Notes: generated from the letters alone by a model not told the origin. A stretch of 64,000 nt of DNA from Pseudomonas putida (GCF_001941965.1 NZ_MKZO01000031.1:1-64000); one strand, 5' to 3'; shown: positions 17,310 through 26,546, numbered from the stretch's first letter. A program made the numbers and translations.

Positions 17310-17975
17310 ATGTGCGGAAGACTCACGCAGTACTGCGGGATACACGACTTCGTCGCCGCGCTGAGCATGCCTGGCGCTCTGCAGAACAATGTTGGTGGCC
17401 AGCAGTTGGAGCGCTACAACGTCGCGCCGACAACGCCTGTTGCGGTACTACGACAGGAAGATTCCGGCCTGCGCGCAGACCTGGTGAAGTGGGGATGGCG
17501 ACCGCACTGGGCGACAGATCGGGCAGCGCCGATCAATGCAAGGGTCGAGAAGGTGGCGCATGGAGCGTTCTTTCGTGCGATATGGCCGCATCGGGCGATA
17601 GCGCCAGTCGATGGGTGGTATGAGTGGGTAGATGAAGGCGGGCCGAAGAAGCAGCCCTATTACATCCGGAGGCGCGATGGGCAGCCATCTCTGTGCGCCA
17701 GCATCGGCCAGTTCGCCGGCGGCGAGCATGACGGCTTTGTGATCATCACGGCTGATGCTCAAGGTGGGATGGTCGATGTACACGATCGAAGGCCGGTTGT
17801 GCTCTCGCCAAGCCTGGCTCGCCAATGGGTTGACCCTGCACTTCCGAAGGAGCAAGCCGAGCAGCTTGCCCTGAACCTTGGCGAAGGCCCGGCTGAGTTT
17901 GAGTGGTATCGCGTGAGCAGCGCTGTGGGCAACGTCCGCAACCAAGGCCAGGAGCTGATCAGGCCTTTGGGATGA
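17310..17975 (+). CDS. SRAP (YedK/HMCES-type) protein, phage copy
   Basis: 221 residues. The third of three consecutive possible starts (17304 TTG, 17307 ATG, 17310 ATG) is chosen because it alone puts the reactive Cys at position 2 (MCGRLTQ). Family residues match the host copy: RYNVAPTTP, KWGWRPHW, INARVEK, DGWYEW, VDVHDRRPVVL, and a C-terminus VGNVRNQGQELIRPLG nearly identical to the host protein. It presumably protects abasic sites in phage single-stranded DNA during SOS-induced replication. Second gene behind the LexA box at 16843. Confidence 0.92.
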   Translation: MCGRLTQYCGIHDFVAALSMPGALQNNVGGQQLERYNVAPTTPVAVLRQEDSGLRADLVKWGWRPHWATDRAAPINARVEKVAHGAFFRAIWPHRAIAPVDGWYEWVDEGGPKKQPYYIRRRDGQPSLCASIGQFAGGEHDGFVIITADAQGGMVDVHDRRPVVLSPSLARQWVDPALPKEQAEQLALNLGEGPAEFEWYRVSSAVGNVRNQGQELIRPLG

Positions 17976-18162
17976 TCCGCTCAAGCGCATCCATCTGGAG
18001 GACGCTGAGCTCCTTCATTAGGGCCTCAGCCTCATCCTTAAGGCGCTCGACCTCCTCGCGTGGAGTCGATGAGTCGCGGGCCTCATGGAACCGCCGAACA
18101 GCCTGCATTGCTCGCTCGAGCAGTGGTTCTCCCTCAGTAAGCACACCCTCCAAGCCTTCCAT
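17959..18162 (-). CDS. Small helical phage protein downstream of Rz
   Basis: 67 residues, almost wholly helical and charged (EEVERLKDEAEALMKELSVLQ). Last gene of the leftward late operon; its end overlaps the converging SRAP gene by 17 bases. Function unknown. Confidence 0.65.
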   Translation of the reverse strand: MEGLEGVLTEGEPLLERAMQAVRRFHEARDSSTPREEVERLKDEAEALMKELSVLQMDALERIIPKA

Positions 18163-18176
18163 GACTGCGCCCTCGC

Positions 18177-18680
18177 CTATTTGGTCAGCCCAGTATAGGA
18201 CGCCTCACAGGCTAGGCCGGCTATTCTCGCTCGGTCATACGCTGCCGCCAGTTCTGTATTCGTAGCGACAGACCGTTCGAGCAATTCGGAGAGCACCAGG
18301 GCGGCGCGGGTGGCTGCCTGGCCTCGGGCGACAGCGGCGGGATCCGTGCCGGGGCAACCGACAGCGGCGGCGAGATTGCTGGCTTCGTCGCGCAACCGCT
18401 GGCCAGCAATATCAGCGCCAGCAGCATCGGCATCAGCATCCCTCTGTTCTTTCTGTGCATGGGCTCTCGCCTCCTGTTGCGCCGACTGGCGGCGTTGTTC
18501 TTCCTCCCGGGCATCAGCCTCGGCTTGCGCACTCGCTTCGCTGTCTGCCGCATCGCGCGTGGCCCATGCCTTTTCCCAGTCCGCCCGCTCGACTGTACGG
18601 CCATGCTGATATGCGCCCCAGTAAGAGGCCAGCACAAGCAACAGGGTTGCCGCGGCGCCGCCGGTGCGAGCGGAGATCAT
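18177..18680 (-). CDS. Rz: Rz-like i-spanin (DUF2514-like)
   Basis: 167 residues: an N-terminal transmembrane anchor (GGAAATLLLVLASYWGAYQHG) and a long periplasmic, Ala/Glu/Arg-rich coiled coil. As inner-membrane spanin it fuses inner and outer membranes at the last step of lysis together with the nested Rz1. Overlaps the endolysin stop by four bases. Confidence 0.85.
   Translation of the reverse strand: MISARTGGAAATLLLVLASYWGAYQHGRTVERADWEKAWATRDAADSEASAQAEADAREEEQRRQSAQQEARAHAQKEQRDADADAAGADIAGQRLRDEASNLAAAVGCPGTDPAAVARGQAATRAALVLSELLERSVATNTELAAAYDRARIAGLACEASYTGLTK
18221..18460 (-). CDS. Rz1: Rz1-like o-spanin lipoprotein, nested in Rz
   Basis: 79 residues in another frame entirely inside the Rz gene. 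A short basic N-terminus is followed by MLMPMLLALILLASGC, a lipoprotein signal with lipobox LASGC, then a Pro-rich mature part (ISPPLSVAPARIPPLSPEAR). Exactly the architecture of lambda Rz1. A later ATG at 18439 is also possible. Confidence 0.8.
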   Translation of the reverse strand: MHRKNRGMLMPMLLALILLASGCATKPAISPPLSVAPARIPPLSPEARQPPAPPWCSPNCSNGLSLRIQNWRQRMTERE

Positions 18681-19108
18681 GCCGCCCCCAGAAACAGGTT
18701 GCGCTCAGCTGCTCGGCGGCGCACTAGGCCAGGCAGCTCACGCCCGCCGGCTTTGGTCCAGCGTGGAAACTGTGCAGCGGCGCCGGCGTAGTCGCCGTCG
18801 TTGAGCAGGCGGCGCAGCGTGGATGACTCGAGGTTCGCGGCGCCCAGGTTGTACGTGAAGCAGATAAGGGCGTCCCACTGGTTCTGGCTCAGCTTGGCGG
18901 TGACCAGGCGCTCGATCTCCGGCTCGAAGCGCTGCACGTCGTTCAGCAGCATGCGCTCGGCCTGCTCCTTCGTGATGGACATGCCGGCCTTCACGCCACG
19001 GGTCGCCCCGTAGCCGATCGTCCAGACGCCGACCGAGTCTTGGTACGCCTGCAGGCGCAGGCCTTCGAACGACTTGATCATGTTCAAGCCGCGTTGCGAT
19101 GTACGCAT
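18677..19108 (-). CDS. Endolysin, T4-lysozyme type (GH24)
   Basis: 143 residues from the ATG at 19108. The catalytic triad of GH24 lysozymes is present with family spacing: Glu15, Asp24, Thr30 (FEGLRLQAYQDSVGVWTIGY). It cleaves the murein glycan strand once the holin has opened the inner membrane. No signal-anchor sequence, so it is holin-dependent. Overlaps Rz by ATGA; the holin candidate is far away near 47.4 kb. Confidence 0.92.
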   Translation of the reverse strand: MRTSQRGLNMIKSFEGLRLQAYQDSVGVWTIGYGATRGVKAGMSITKEQAERMLLNDVQRFEPEIERLVTAKLSQNQWDALICFTYNLGAANLESSTLRRLLNDGDYAGAAAQFPRWTKAGGRELPGLVRRRAAERNLFLGAA

Positions 19109-19166
19109 GGGGTTTCTCCAGGCAAAAAAATACCGCCAGGCGGCGGTCGGTGGGGTTGATTGCGAA

Positions 19167-19763
19167 TCAGGCCGGCGGCGCTGGCCAGTCGATTTCTGTC
19201 GGATAGCCAGCCTGTTCCGGCAGACGATTGAGCGCAACGCGGTAGCGCTTCCACTCTTTCAGCCGTGCTGCCTCTTCCTCCGTGGCTTCGTCGAGATCAA
19301 CAGCGTCCTGGAGCGGAGCGATCGCGCTGTCTGCCGCCGCGCGGCGCGACGCGGTGTCGGCGACTACGTCGGCAAGGTGGCGCGCAGCATCTGCTTCGGC
19401 CTTCATCTCGGCGGTAATCATCCGAGACCACTCGATGACACCTGGTACCGAAGATGCGTAAACCTGAGCTGTTGTGCCGGGCAGCAGTATCGGGCCATCG
19501 GCCGGATTGACGATGTCACGCGGGAAGCGAGCCGACTCGGGGGCGTCGGCGGCGTGCGGAAGGAGCATCATCACATGCACGCCCTCAGCAGTTCTTTCGA
19601 TGTCGCCGAAGATCCATGGGCAGTCGGCGGCGCCGGCAGGCAGTGTTGCGCCGAGCGGCAGATTGGCGAAATCGAACTTCACTCCGTTGACTGTCAGCGC
19701 GTCTCCAGCGCGCTCAATGCTCAATTGATCATCGCGGCGCTGAGGACTGAACTTGATGCGCAT
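19167..19763 (-). CDS. Tail fibre assembly chaperone (Tfa-like)
   Basis: 198 residues. The C-terminal segment LKEWKRYRVALNRLPEQAGY, then PTEIDWPAPP, is the signature of phage fibre-assembly proteins. The start overlaps the tail-fibre stop (TAATG), giving translational coupling to its client. Confidence 0.85.
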   Translation of the reverse strand: MRIKFSPQRRDDQLSIERAGDALTVNGVKFDFANLPLGATLPAGAADCPWIFGDIERTAEGVHVMMLLPHAADAPESARFPRDIVNPADGPILLPGTTAQVYASSVPGVIEWSRMITAEMKAEADAARHLADVVADTASRRAAADSAIAPLQDAVDLDEATEEEAARLKEWKRYRVALNRLPEQAGYPTEIDWPAPPA

Positions 19764-20524
19764 TATTTCCACCTCCCTTGAGCCATATAGCAAATATCGA
19801 TTGTCGCTGTCGTCGACCTCGAGATCTGGCTTGCGATGTAGACGCCTGGCCAGCTCGACTGGTTTGAGAGCCCGGCAGGCACGGTGAAGCACTCGAACTC
19901 GCCGGTTGCAGTGATGCTGACCGTGGGTATTGCCGAGAACGGCGTCGGGTAAGGGAGCGCTGCTTCGATAGCACTGAAGAACAGCGAGCCGGACGCGGCG
20001 TTCATTGTCTTCGGTACACGCCGCGTGCTCCAGCACGTCAGCGAGCCGTCGAGGTACTTCGTGTAGCTGCCGCTGGAGTTTTCTCCGCGCTCGATAATCG
20101 CGCCAGCGGCGACTGTACCGATAACATCAGCCACGGCGGCACTCTTGAGGCCGAGGCCTGCCCGACCTGCTGCAGCCGTTGCTCCGCCGGTACCTCCCAT
20201 AGCGACAGGGACGATGTCCTGGCTTGCAACGTCCCCGAGCCCGGCAAGCGTCGAGCCCCACTGCTGGAGAATCGCGCCGGCCTTGTCCGCCAGCATCTTG
20301 TCGTAGCCCTGCATTGGGCCGACCGCGTATGCGTTGGTGCTGCCGTACGCCGGGTAGATCGACAGCGCTGTATCGGACGCGATGTTCGTGATTTCGTGCA
20401 CTGCACCGTTCGGCGCGATGAATGCATCACCCACCCGACAGTTGGCGACGAAGGCGGTGCCGACGCCAATGACAGTCGTGGACCCGGGCGTCATCGTTAC
20501 GTTTCCCGTTCTGTACCAGGACAT
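19763..20524 (-). CDS. Tail fibre protein
   Basis: 253 residues. The N-terminus (MSWYRTGNVTMTPGSTTVIG) and NIASDTALSIYPAYGSTNAY are typical of Pseudomonas phage fibres. A Gly/Ala-rich collagen-like stretch (VAMGGTGGATAAAGRAGLGL) follows, then a C-terminal beta-rich head that probably binds the receptor. Confidence 0.85.
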   Translation of the reverse strand: MSWYRTGNVTMTPGSTTVIGVGTAFVANCRVGDAFIAPNGAVHEITNIASDTALSIYPAYGSTNAYAVGPMQGYDKMLADKAGAILQQWGSTLAGLGDVASQDIVPVAMGGTGGATAAAGRAGLGLKSAAVADVIGTVAAGAIIERGENSSGSYTKYLDGSLTCWSTRRVPKTMNAASGSLFFSAIEAALPYPTPFSAIPTVSITATGEFECFTVPAGLSNQSSWPGVYIASQISRSTTATIDICYMAQGRWK

Positions 20525-20534
20525 TGAGGTGCTC

Positions 20535-21593
20535 CTATAGAGGTTTCATTGGCCGCGATGCAAAAAGAGTTCGGCCGTTGGATGTGAGAGGGTCGACACC
20601 GCTGGTTGCGTTATCGCAATACATCTGCAAGATCGAGCGATTACCCGGCAGAAAGCCGCCGAAGTTCGCCCGAAAGGGTTGCGTTGTCTGCCCGATGTTC
20701 GTGCATGAGAAAAGCGCGTTGGCGAGAACGTAGTCTGCCGTCGAACCGGTCCAAGGCATCTGCGCGCTGGGCGCGTAGTAGTTCGGCCTGGTGATCGGCG
20801 TGCCGGTCAGCACGAACTTGTCTGCGGCAGGCTGGCTGTTCAGAAGCGCGAGGTTTGCGGTCGTGACAAACGTCCTGTTGTTGGCAGCATCCCTCACTGA
20901 AGCGCCGTAGGCGCCGGCCGGCGAAGTCGGAGCCAGATAGCTTGCGCAGTACCAGTTGATCCACATGGGGTACAACGCGGTCGGTCCATGAAAGGTTTGG
21001 TTGTTCCAGGCCCTGAGCCTGAACCCTGTCCAGTTGCCTGGCCCTCCTTTTATCGAAAAATTCCCGACCATCATGTAGTCCGCGGCGTTCAAGAACACCA
21101 GTGGGCGCTCATATGTCGTGATCGGCGCCGGGAATGTAACGTCCCCCCAGTCGATCTGCGTTCCGCTGTTAGGCCCCTGGAAGCCGATGTTGAAGATACC
21201 GTTGTATCGCACGGACAACACCCTGTTCACCGCGTCAATCTGGGTCAGCGCGTTGTTGTTATATGTGCGAATGCCGTAAGCCCCTCCCGCGGCCGGTGCA
21301 TCGCTGCCGAGCGAGAGAATCATCAGCTGCCACGTCATGGTCCTGGGCTGCCGCAAGTGAAGCTGGCCAGGGCTGTACCACGCTTGCGGCGAGAACGTGA
21401 ATTCGTTCCGATCCTCAAGTGTGTCGACAACAACAAATGATCCGGCGGTGATCTCTGGCACCGAGAAATACTGATCAAATGCCCCGTTGCCTGTGACCGT
21501 CATCATCTTCAGGGATCGAATGGGCGTGACAGTAGTGTCCAGTGTGACGACTCCTGCCGCATCGCGCGTGCGGAGCCCGTACAGGTCTGCCAT
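20535..21593 (-). CDS. Tail-tip associated virion protein, unknown
   Basis: 352 residues, beta-rich, many Asn/Thr/Gly and aromatic residues, no membrane segment. The ATG at 21593 overlaps the gpJ stop (TGATG); a GTG lies one codon upstream. Its place between gpJ and the fibre suggests a distal tail component or receptor-binding accessory, but I do not recognise a family. Confidence 0.7.
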   Translation of the reverse strand: MADLYGLRTRDAAGVVTLDTTVTPIRSLKMMTVTGNGAFDQYFSVPEITAGSFVVVDTLEDRNEFTFSPQAWYSPGQLHLRQPRTMTWQLMILSLGSDAPAAGGAYGIRTYNNNALTQIDAVNRVLSVRYNGIFNIGFQGPNSGTQIDWGDVTFPAPITTYERPLVFLNAADYMMVGNFSIKGGPGNWTGFRLRAWNNQTFHGPTALYPMWINWYCASYLAPTSPAGAYGASVRDAANNRTFVTTANLALLNSQPAADKFVLTGTPITRPNYYAPSAQMPWTGSTADYVLANALFSCTNIGQTTQPFRANFGGFLPGNRSILQMYCDNATSGVDPLTSNGRTLFASRPMKPL

Positions 21594-24500
21594 CACGCCC
21601 CTCCTGAGTAGTTGAGGCTGTATACATACTGCGTCAACCTCCCCACAGCCGTGCGCTCCAATCCGGCGGCGTCGTAGACGTACAGCCCTCCGTTGTTCAG
21701 CAACGTAGAGCCGTTGGCGTCCTGGCCGCGCAACACGAATGTGCCGGCGGCGAAGTTGATCTCCAGGAGCGGAAGGCCTTGCGCGTTCTTCGCAGCAGAC
21801 ACGATCGTCATTCCGGCGACGATCTGCTGGATAAACGCCGTGCTGATGATCGCGGTGTTGATGAAGACCTGGCCGCCTTGGACAACGAATGGCAACGTCA
21901 ACTGCCCCGTGGATTCATCGACAATCGCGAAGCGCTGGGCGAACGCGAGGATCTCCGACGTTTCCCCATCGCTCCCGAGCGCCAGCCCTGCCATGACTTT
22001 CCTGCCGCCGACAGCGGTCTGCGCCTTGATAGTCACCTGCGAAGACACTTTTCCATCCAGGTCCACGACGGCCTTGCTGACCTGCTGCACGCTCGCCCCG
22101 GTCTGCCCAATTGCGGCATCCAACTGCTCTGACTTCTCAGCAAGGGATCGCGTCGCGTTAGCCTGCAGCTTGATCTCAGAGAAGTATTTTGCGGCGGACT
22201 CCCACCCCTCGATGACATTTGCCAACGCTCCAGAGCCACTGCTGTCGCGCTGAGCATTGAACGTCGCCGAGGCGAATGTGCTGAGCGATGCAACGGCCTG
22301 GTCAGTGTCTGCCAGCGCCTCGTTTGCCGACTGGATCGCGGCAGTGTTGCCAGAGGCCCCGGCTTGTAGCTGGTCGAGCCGCGTAGCGGTCGCCTGGCGA
22401 TCTGTCGCCACAACGCTCTCAAGGGTACTCAGCCCCGCTATGTTGCCGTCGACCCGTGCATTCAGGTCCAGGAATCGCTCGGCAGTTGCTCGCTTCTCGG
22501 TGGCGGTCGCTTTGCGCTGCTCGGCAATGCCGGACTCCGCGGACCACCCACTGATTACATCGGCGAGGTCACCACTGGCGTCCTGTGGGCGAGCGGCTGC
22601 GCGCAGCGACTGGATGCTGGTGGCCTGGGCAGTTACAACGCCATCCAGCTCATCGATCGCCGCGCCCTGCTGTTCGACCTGCATTGCGAGGGCGTCAACG
22701 GTCTGGGCGATCGTGCCGATATCCGTCCAGTAGGCTGGGTTCGGCGGGGCGGCGCCAGCTGCCACATCAGCGCGGGCCTGGAACAGTCGCTGCCCAACGC
22801 GCACAACGTCGCCCATGGCGTAGGCCTTGGACTCGTCGTACGCCAGCGCATCGGTCAGTTCGTCGATTCGCTCGTACAGCTCCTGCTTGGCTTCCTCGAT
22901 GCGGCCGTTTACCGACTCCGGTCCCTGGCCAGAAATCTTCTCGATCTCCCCCAGCAACTCTTGCGCAAGCTGCCCCTTGCCAATCTTTTCCGCCAATGCC
23001 GCCAACAACGCGGTCACGTCATTCGACGTGGATGCCACCACCTTGAGGAAAGCGCTCACCCCGTAGGCGCTCTTCGAGCGGATGAAGTAGGCATAGTTGG
23101 TAGCGAACGCAAGCCCAGTATGGGTAAAGCTCAGGCCTTGCCCGATGTAGTCGCCCTGCGTCGCCTCAGGGTTCATCGAGAAGAAGTACTCGTAGGTCCC
23201 CCCGTTTAGCCCATGCTGGAGATTGCTCGGTACCAGCGTGATGGTATCGATCGTGGATTGCACCGTGCATGATTCCGGGATGGAAGGCCCGTTGATGCTC
23301 ACAGTGATGCTTGCCTCACCAGACCTGGTCAGCGGCCCCAGGGCCGCCACGCTCATCGTGTAGCTGCCCGACGGCAGCCCGGCAATCGGCAGTTGCAAGG
23401 TCGTTTCCGGGACCTGCTGGGCCTGCACTGCGATACCAGCCTGGCGCACTGTGATCGCATAACCGGTGACGATGCCAATTGGCTGCACCCAGGTCAGCAC
23501 GCCTTGAGCGACTTCCGCAGTCTCGTCTGGCACCCAGGCCAAGTTGGTCGGGCTGCCGATACCACCGCTTGGCAGGTTGATGAACCCAATCGGGTTGTAC
23601 GGCTGGCCCACCGCATCGTCGAACTGCGCTGCGTCGTATTGCTGAAGCGATGCGGTGCAGCCTTCATTACCCCCCATGCTCCAGTTGGTGACGACGAATT
23701 CACCCAGGATGTTCAGCGATGGCAGATTCACTCGCACGGCTCGGCCCGGCCGGCAGTTGTAGCCCAGGAAGTTCATGGGCACGTTGATGGTACCGCCGGA
23801 GCGCCGGCGGCGCAGTTCGATGTTGGCCAGGCGCTGGGCCTGATACGCATCGGTGACATAGGAGAAGGTCAGGGTCTCTGCGGCCTCGCCGCCATCAGCC
23901 ACCACCCACTCCGCTATGCTCACCTCCGGGTAGTCAGTCTCGGTCCAAGACTGCGAGGTATCGATGAACGTGCCACGCACAGTGTTGATCGCCGCGTCAT
24001 TGGTCGGCTCGGTGCTACCGGTGATGGTGCCAATCACCATGTCCTCGGTAATCTCGAAGTCGTAGGGGCCGTAGTAGGCCCCGGCCTGGAACATCCAGCG
24101 GCCGCCCACTCGGATGGCCTTGCCCCCGCACGCGGTTTCGAGTTTCTGCAATACGTTGGTGCGTTGCTCGTCGGCGCCGATGACGCAGCTGCTGCGGTAG
24201 CGCGGGCTGGTGGTACCGTCCGGATTTCCGACCGATTCGTCACAGACGTTCGCGCCGCTGGCGAAGGTCTCGAACACGATCTCGTCGTCTGGCACGCCGC
24301 AGCGGTTCCGCAGGAACCACAGGATGTGCAGCGCGGTGTTCTCGGTATAGATGGACATCCCGGTGCGCGGATCGTAGATGTCGTTTCGCCCGCGAATGAT
24401 GAAGCGCACGTCGGGGACGCCGGCCGGAAACCTCTCAGCGTTGTAGCGCAGAGACAGACGCACGAACGACAGACCGCGACCAATCTGCTCTGCCTTCCAG

Positions 24501-24943
24501 TCCGGGCAGTTGGTCCTCAGGAAAGCATTCACCGTCGTCGGATTGACTACCAGTTCGTAGGAGGCGTATGCCCCGTAGGTGGCGATTTCCTCCTCGCCCA
24601 AGTAGATGTTCTCCAGGCCGTCGACAGCGCCTTCGCACAGGACGTAGACCAAGTGCAGCCATTCCCCGTCGGTTTGGGCACCGGCCTGCTCCTGGGCCCA
24701 GACCAGCACACCGCCGGTGCTTACGCGACCGAGGATGAACCGGGCCGGGGCCTTGGACGAGCGCACGGTCTGCGCCGATGGTTCGTTGTCGCGCAGAGGC
24801 GACTTGGTGTTGAGCTTTTCCTGCTGCTCGGCGGCGTAGAAGGCCAACCCAGCACCGATAGCTGCGCCCCATGGGCCGCCTTGCACGAAGCCGATTACCG
24901 CGCCGACCACGACCTGAGCGAGTTTCCTGACCCCACCTGACAT
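21593..24943 (-). CDS. Tail tip / host specificity protein (lambda gpJ-like)
   Basis: 1116 residues. The N-terminal part has a hydrophobic glycine-rich segment (VVVGAVIGFVQGGPWGAAIG) and the gpJ tip domains (LHLVYVLCEGAVDGLENIYL, RFIIRGRNDIYDPRTG). Fibronectin-like modules come in the middle (near 480-640), then a long coiled coil, and a DUF1983-type C-terminus (VSSQVTIKAQTAVGGRKVMA, then GLALG). Residues about 770-830 and 860-920 are an internal repeat (DLADVISGWSAE / ALANVIEGWESA, each followed by a similar helix). It probably contacts the receptor. Overlaps the upstream gene by TAATG. Confidence 0.92.
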   Translation of the reverse strand: MSGGVRKLAQVVVGAVIGFVQGGPWGAAIGAGLAFYAAEQQEKLNTKSPLRDNEPSAQTVRSSKAPARFILGRVSTGGVLVWAQEQAGAQTDGEWLHLVYVLCEGAVDGLENIYLGEEEIATYGAYASYELVVNPTTVNAFLRTNCPDWKAEQIGRGLSFVRLSLRYNAERFPAGVPDVRFIIRGRNDIYDPRTGMSIYTENTALHILWFLRNRCGVPDDEIVFETFASGANVCDESVGNPDGTTSPRYRSSCVIGADEQRTNVLQKLETACGGKAIRVGGRWMFQAGAYYGPYDFEITEDMVIGTITGSTEPTNDAAINTVRGTFIDTSQSWTETDYPEVSIAEWVVADGGEAAETLTFSYVTDAYQAQRLANIELRRRRSGGTINVPMNFLGYNCRPGRAVRVNLPSLNILGEFVVTNWSMGGNEGCTASLQQYDAAQFDDAVGQPYNPIGFINLPSGGIGSPTNLAWVPDETAEVAQGVLTWVQPIGIVTGYAITVRQAGIAVQAQQVPETTLQLPIAGLPSGSYTMSVAALGPLTRSGEASITVSINGPSIPESCTVQSTIDTITLVPSNLQHGLNGGTYEYFFSMNPEATQGDYIGQGLSFTHTGLAFATNYAYFIRSKSAYGVSAFLKVVASTSNDVTALLAALAEKIGKGQLAQELLGEIEKISGQGPESVNGRIEEAKQELYERIDELTDALAYDESKAYAMGDVVRVGQRLFQARADVAAGAAPPNPAYWTDIGTIAQTVDALAMQVEQQGAAIDELDGVVTAQATSIQSLRAAARPQDASGDLADVISGWSAESGIAEQRKATATEKRATAERFLDLNARVDGNIAGLSTLESVVATDRQATATRLDQLQAGASGNTAAIQSANEALADTDQAVASLSTFASATFNAQRDSSGSGALANVIEGWESAAKYFSEIKLQANATRSLAEKSEQLDAAIGQTGASVQQVSKAVVDLDGKVSSQVTIKAQTAVGGRKVMAGLALGSDGETSEILAFAQRFAIVDESTGQLTLPFVVQGGQVFINTAIISTAFIQQIVAGMTIVSAAKNAQGLPLLEINFAAGTFVLRGQDANGSTLLNNGGLYVYDAAGLERTAVGRLTQYVYSLNYSGGA

Positions 24944-25341
24944 TATTCAACTCTCCAGACAGCAAGCGGATCGCACACAACGCGAGCCACCCCGTCGTCA
25001 GTGGCCGCCCAGAATTCATTAGCCCAAAAGACCGCCATGGACTTGCCGCCGGGCGCCTCGTACATCGCGACATCGCCGCGCTGGATGTAGGCCGGGGCCA
25101 CCCGGGTGAAGCAGGCGTCCCATGCAGCCTCCAGGCTGCCGTGACGCTTCTTCAGCGCCCGCTTGGCGCCGGCCTCGGTCTTGTAGGTGCCGCGATAGGC
25201 CTCGGCCGGGTCGGTACCGCACACCGCCACCGTGCAGTCCGCGGCGAACAGGCAGCAGTCAAATTCGCCCCATGAAAAAGGCCGCTCTAGGGCGGCCTTG
25301 ATCACTTCGCTGAGGCGTGTGGTCCAGTCTCGGTTGCGCAT
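24943..25341 (-). CDS. Tail-tip NlpC/P60-like protein (DUF6950-like)
   Basis: 132 residues from the ATG at 25341. ERPFSWGEFDCCLFAADCTV has the Asp-Cys of this cysteine-peptidase-like fold; a His candidate lies in KKRHGSLEAAW. Equivalent in position to lambda gpK, which trims murein during DNA entry. Three bases after the preceding gene. Confidence 0.75.
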   Translation of the reverse strand: MRNRDWTTRLSEVIKAALERPFSWGEFDCCLFAADCTVAVCGTDPAEAYRGTYKTEAGAKRALKKRHGSLEAAWDACFTRVAPAYIQRGDVAMYEAPGGKSMAVFWANEFWAATDDGVARVVCDPLAVWRVE

Positions 25342-25343
25342 GG

Positions 25344-25946
25344 CTATTTCTCGTAGGTGAACACCGGCGCGTCCTTGCTGGACCCCCAGTAGATTGGCCA
25401 CTCGGACATCTGGGCTACGGCGTAGAAGAATCGGTCGCCCTGGTGCCGGGCGCGGTGGTTTTCGTCGGTGAAGCGCTCGGTGCCGGTTCGGCTCCACTCG
25501 GCCATCCGGTCAACGATCGGGACGGTGATCTTGTTGCCGTCCTCGCCATTGCCTGCGTAAGAGAAGGTGGCGGCGTCCATCCGCCCTGAGAAAAGGATGT
25601 CGGCGGCGTAGTTGCCATGCTCGTCGTACACCACGAACAGCAGCTTGCCCGACCGCCCGCGGCATCCCCGGATGTTGGTCTCAGTGATGATGTAGGCATC
25701 AAGGCCGGTCAGAGCCAGGTCGACGGACATGGGCGAATTGGAATTGTCGCTTTCCTGCGACTGCCCTACCTCACCGAACTGGCCAACCCCGAGGTAGGTG
25801 ATCCCGTCGATGACCAAGTCACCGGTGCCGGTGTGGGCGTACACCGGGCCATCCTCGAAGTCGAGCTGGCAGGCGTACACGCTGAGGAATTTGCCGGTGG
25901 CGATGATATCGACCACGCTCTGGCTGAATGGAAACGTCGAGGGCAT
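25344..25946 (-). CDS. Minor tail / hub protein (DUF2163-like, gpL position)
   Basis: 200 residues. Beta-rich: PVYAHTGTGDLVIDGITYLG and SVDLALTGLDAYIITETNIR recall tail hub proteins of the DUF2163 type. It holds the lambda gpL place between gpM-like and gpK-like genes. Start overlaps the preceding stop (ATGA). Confidence 0.7.
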   Translation of the reverse strand: MPSTFPFSQSVVDIIATGKFLSVYACQLDFEDGPVYAHTGTGDLVIDGITYLGVGQFGEVGQSQESDNSNSPMSVDLALTGLDAYIITETNIRGCRGRSGKLLFVVYDEHGNYAADILFSGRMDAATFSYAGNGEDGNKITVPIVDRMAEWSRTGTERFTDENHRARHQGDRFFYAVAQMSEWPIYWGSSKDAPVFTYEK

Positions 25947-26530
25947 CAGAAGGCCTCCCTGAACTGGTAGCTGCCGTTCGACACGGCCTGGCGCACGGTC
26001 ATGCTCCAGGTGTCCTGGGTCATGCGCATTTCTGAGTACGGGTTGAGGTACTCAATTGCCGTTCCGGCCGTAATTGAGCGCCGAATGCGCTTATTGATCT
26101 GCACCACTGCCACGCCCTGGGCGTTCGCCGTCGCCGGCTGAACCACCTCGAACATCTCGCCGGCGATCGTCAGGTAGTCCCCCATAGAGAACACCTGTGC
26201 GTTTGCAGTGGCTCCGTTGATCTGAATGGCCCGGGCCTGCGCCGGCCCGCTCACCACCTTCAGTGCGCCGACGTTGTTCGCCCGTCGCCTGGTGAACGCC
26301 GGCAGGTTTACCGTGCCGAACATCCCATCCAGGCGCCCGAGGAAGGCGGAAAGCTCGCGCTCTTGCCGCCTGGTCAGAAGCCCGAAGATGATCGTGCACT
26401 GCCAGTACGCTCCCGGCTGCCCGACGATCTGCTGGGCGTTCGAGAGCGTCGAGGTAAAGGCGCGGCTGTTGTTGACTAAGCCCCACGTCATTTCAGACGG
26501 GCGCAGCGATGCCGGCCATTGGATAGCCAT
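25946..26530 (-). CDS. Minor tail protein (gpM position)
   Basis: 194 residues, beta-rich, directly after the tape measure gene. ALKVVSGPAQARAIQINGAT and YLTIAGEMFEVVQPATANAQ suggest a distal-tail-like jelly roll. Assigned mainly from position. Confidence 0.7.
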   Translation of the reverse strand: MAIQWPASLRPSEMTWGLVNNSRAFTSTLSNAQQIVGQPGAYWQCTIIFGLLTRRQERELSAFLGRLDGMFGTVNLPAFTRRRANNVGALKVVSGPAQARAIQINGATANAQVFSMGDYLTIAGEMFEVVQPATANAQGVAVVQINKRIRRSITAGTAIEYLNPYSEMRMTQDTWSMTVRQAVSNGSYQFREAF

Positions 26531-26546
26531 GCAGTACTCCTTCTTG

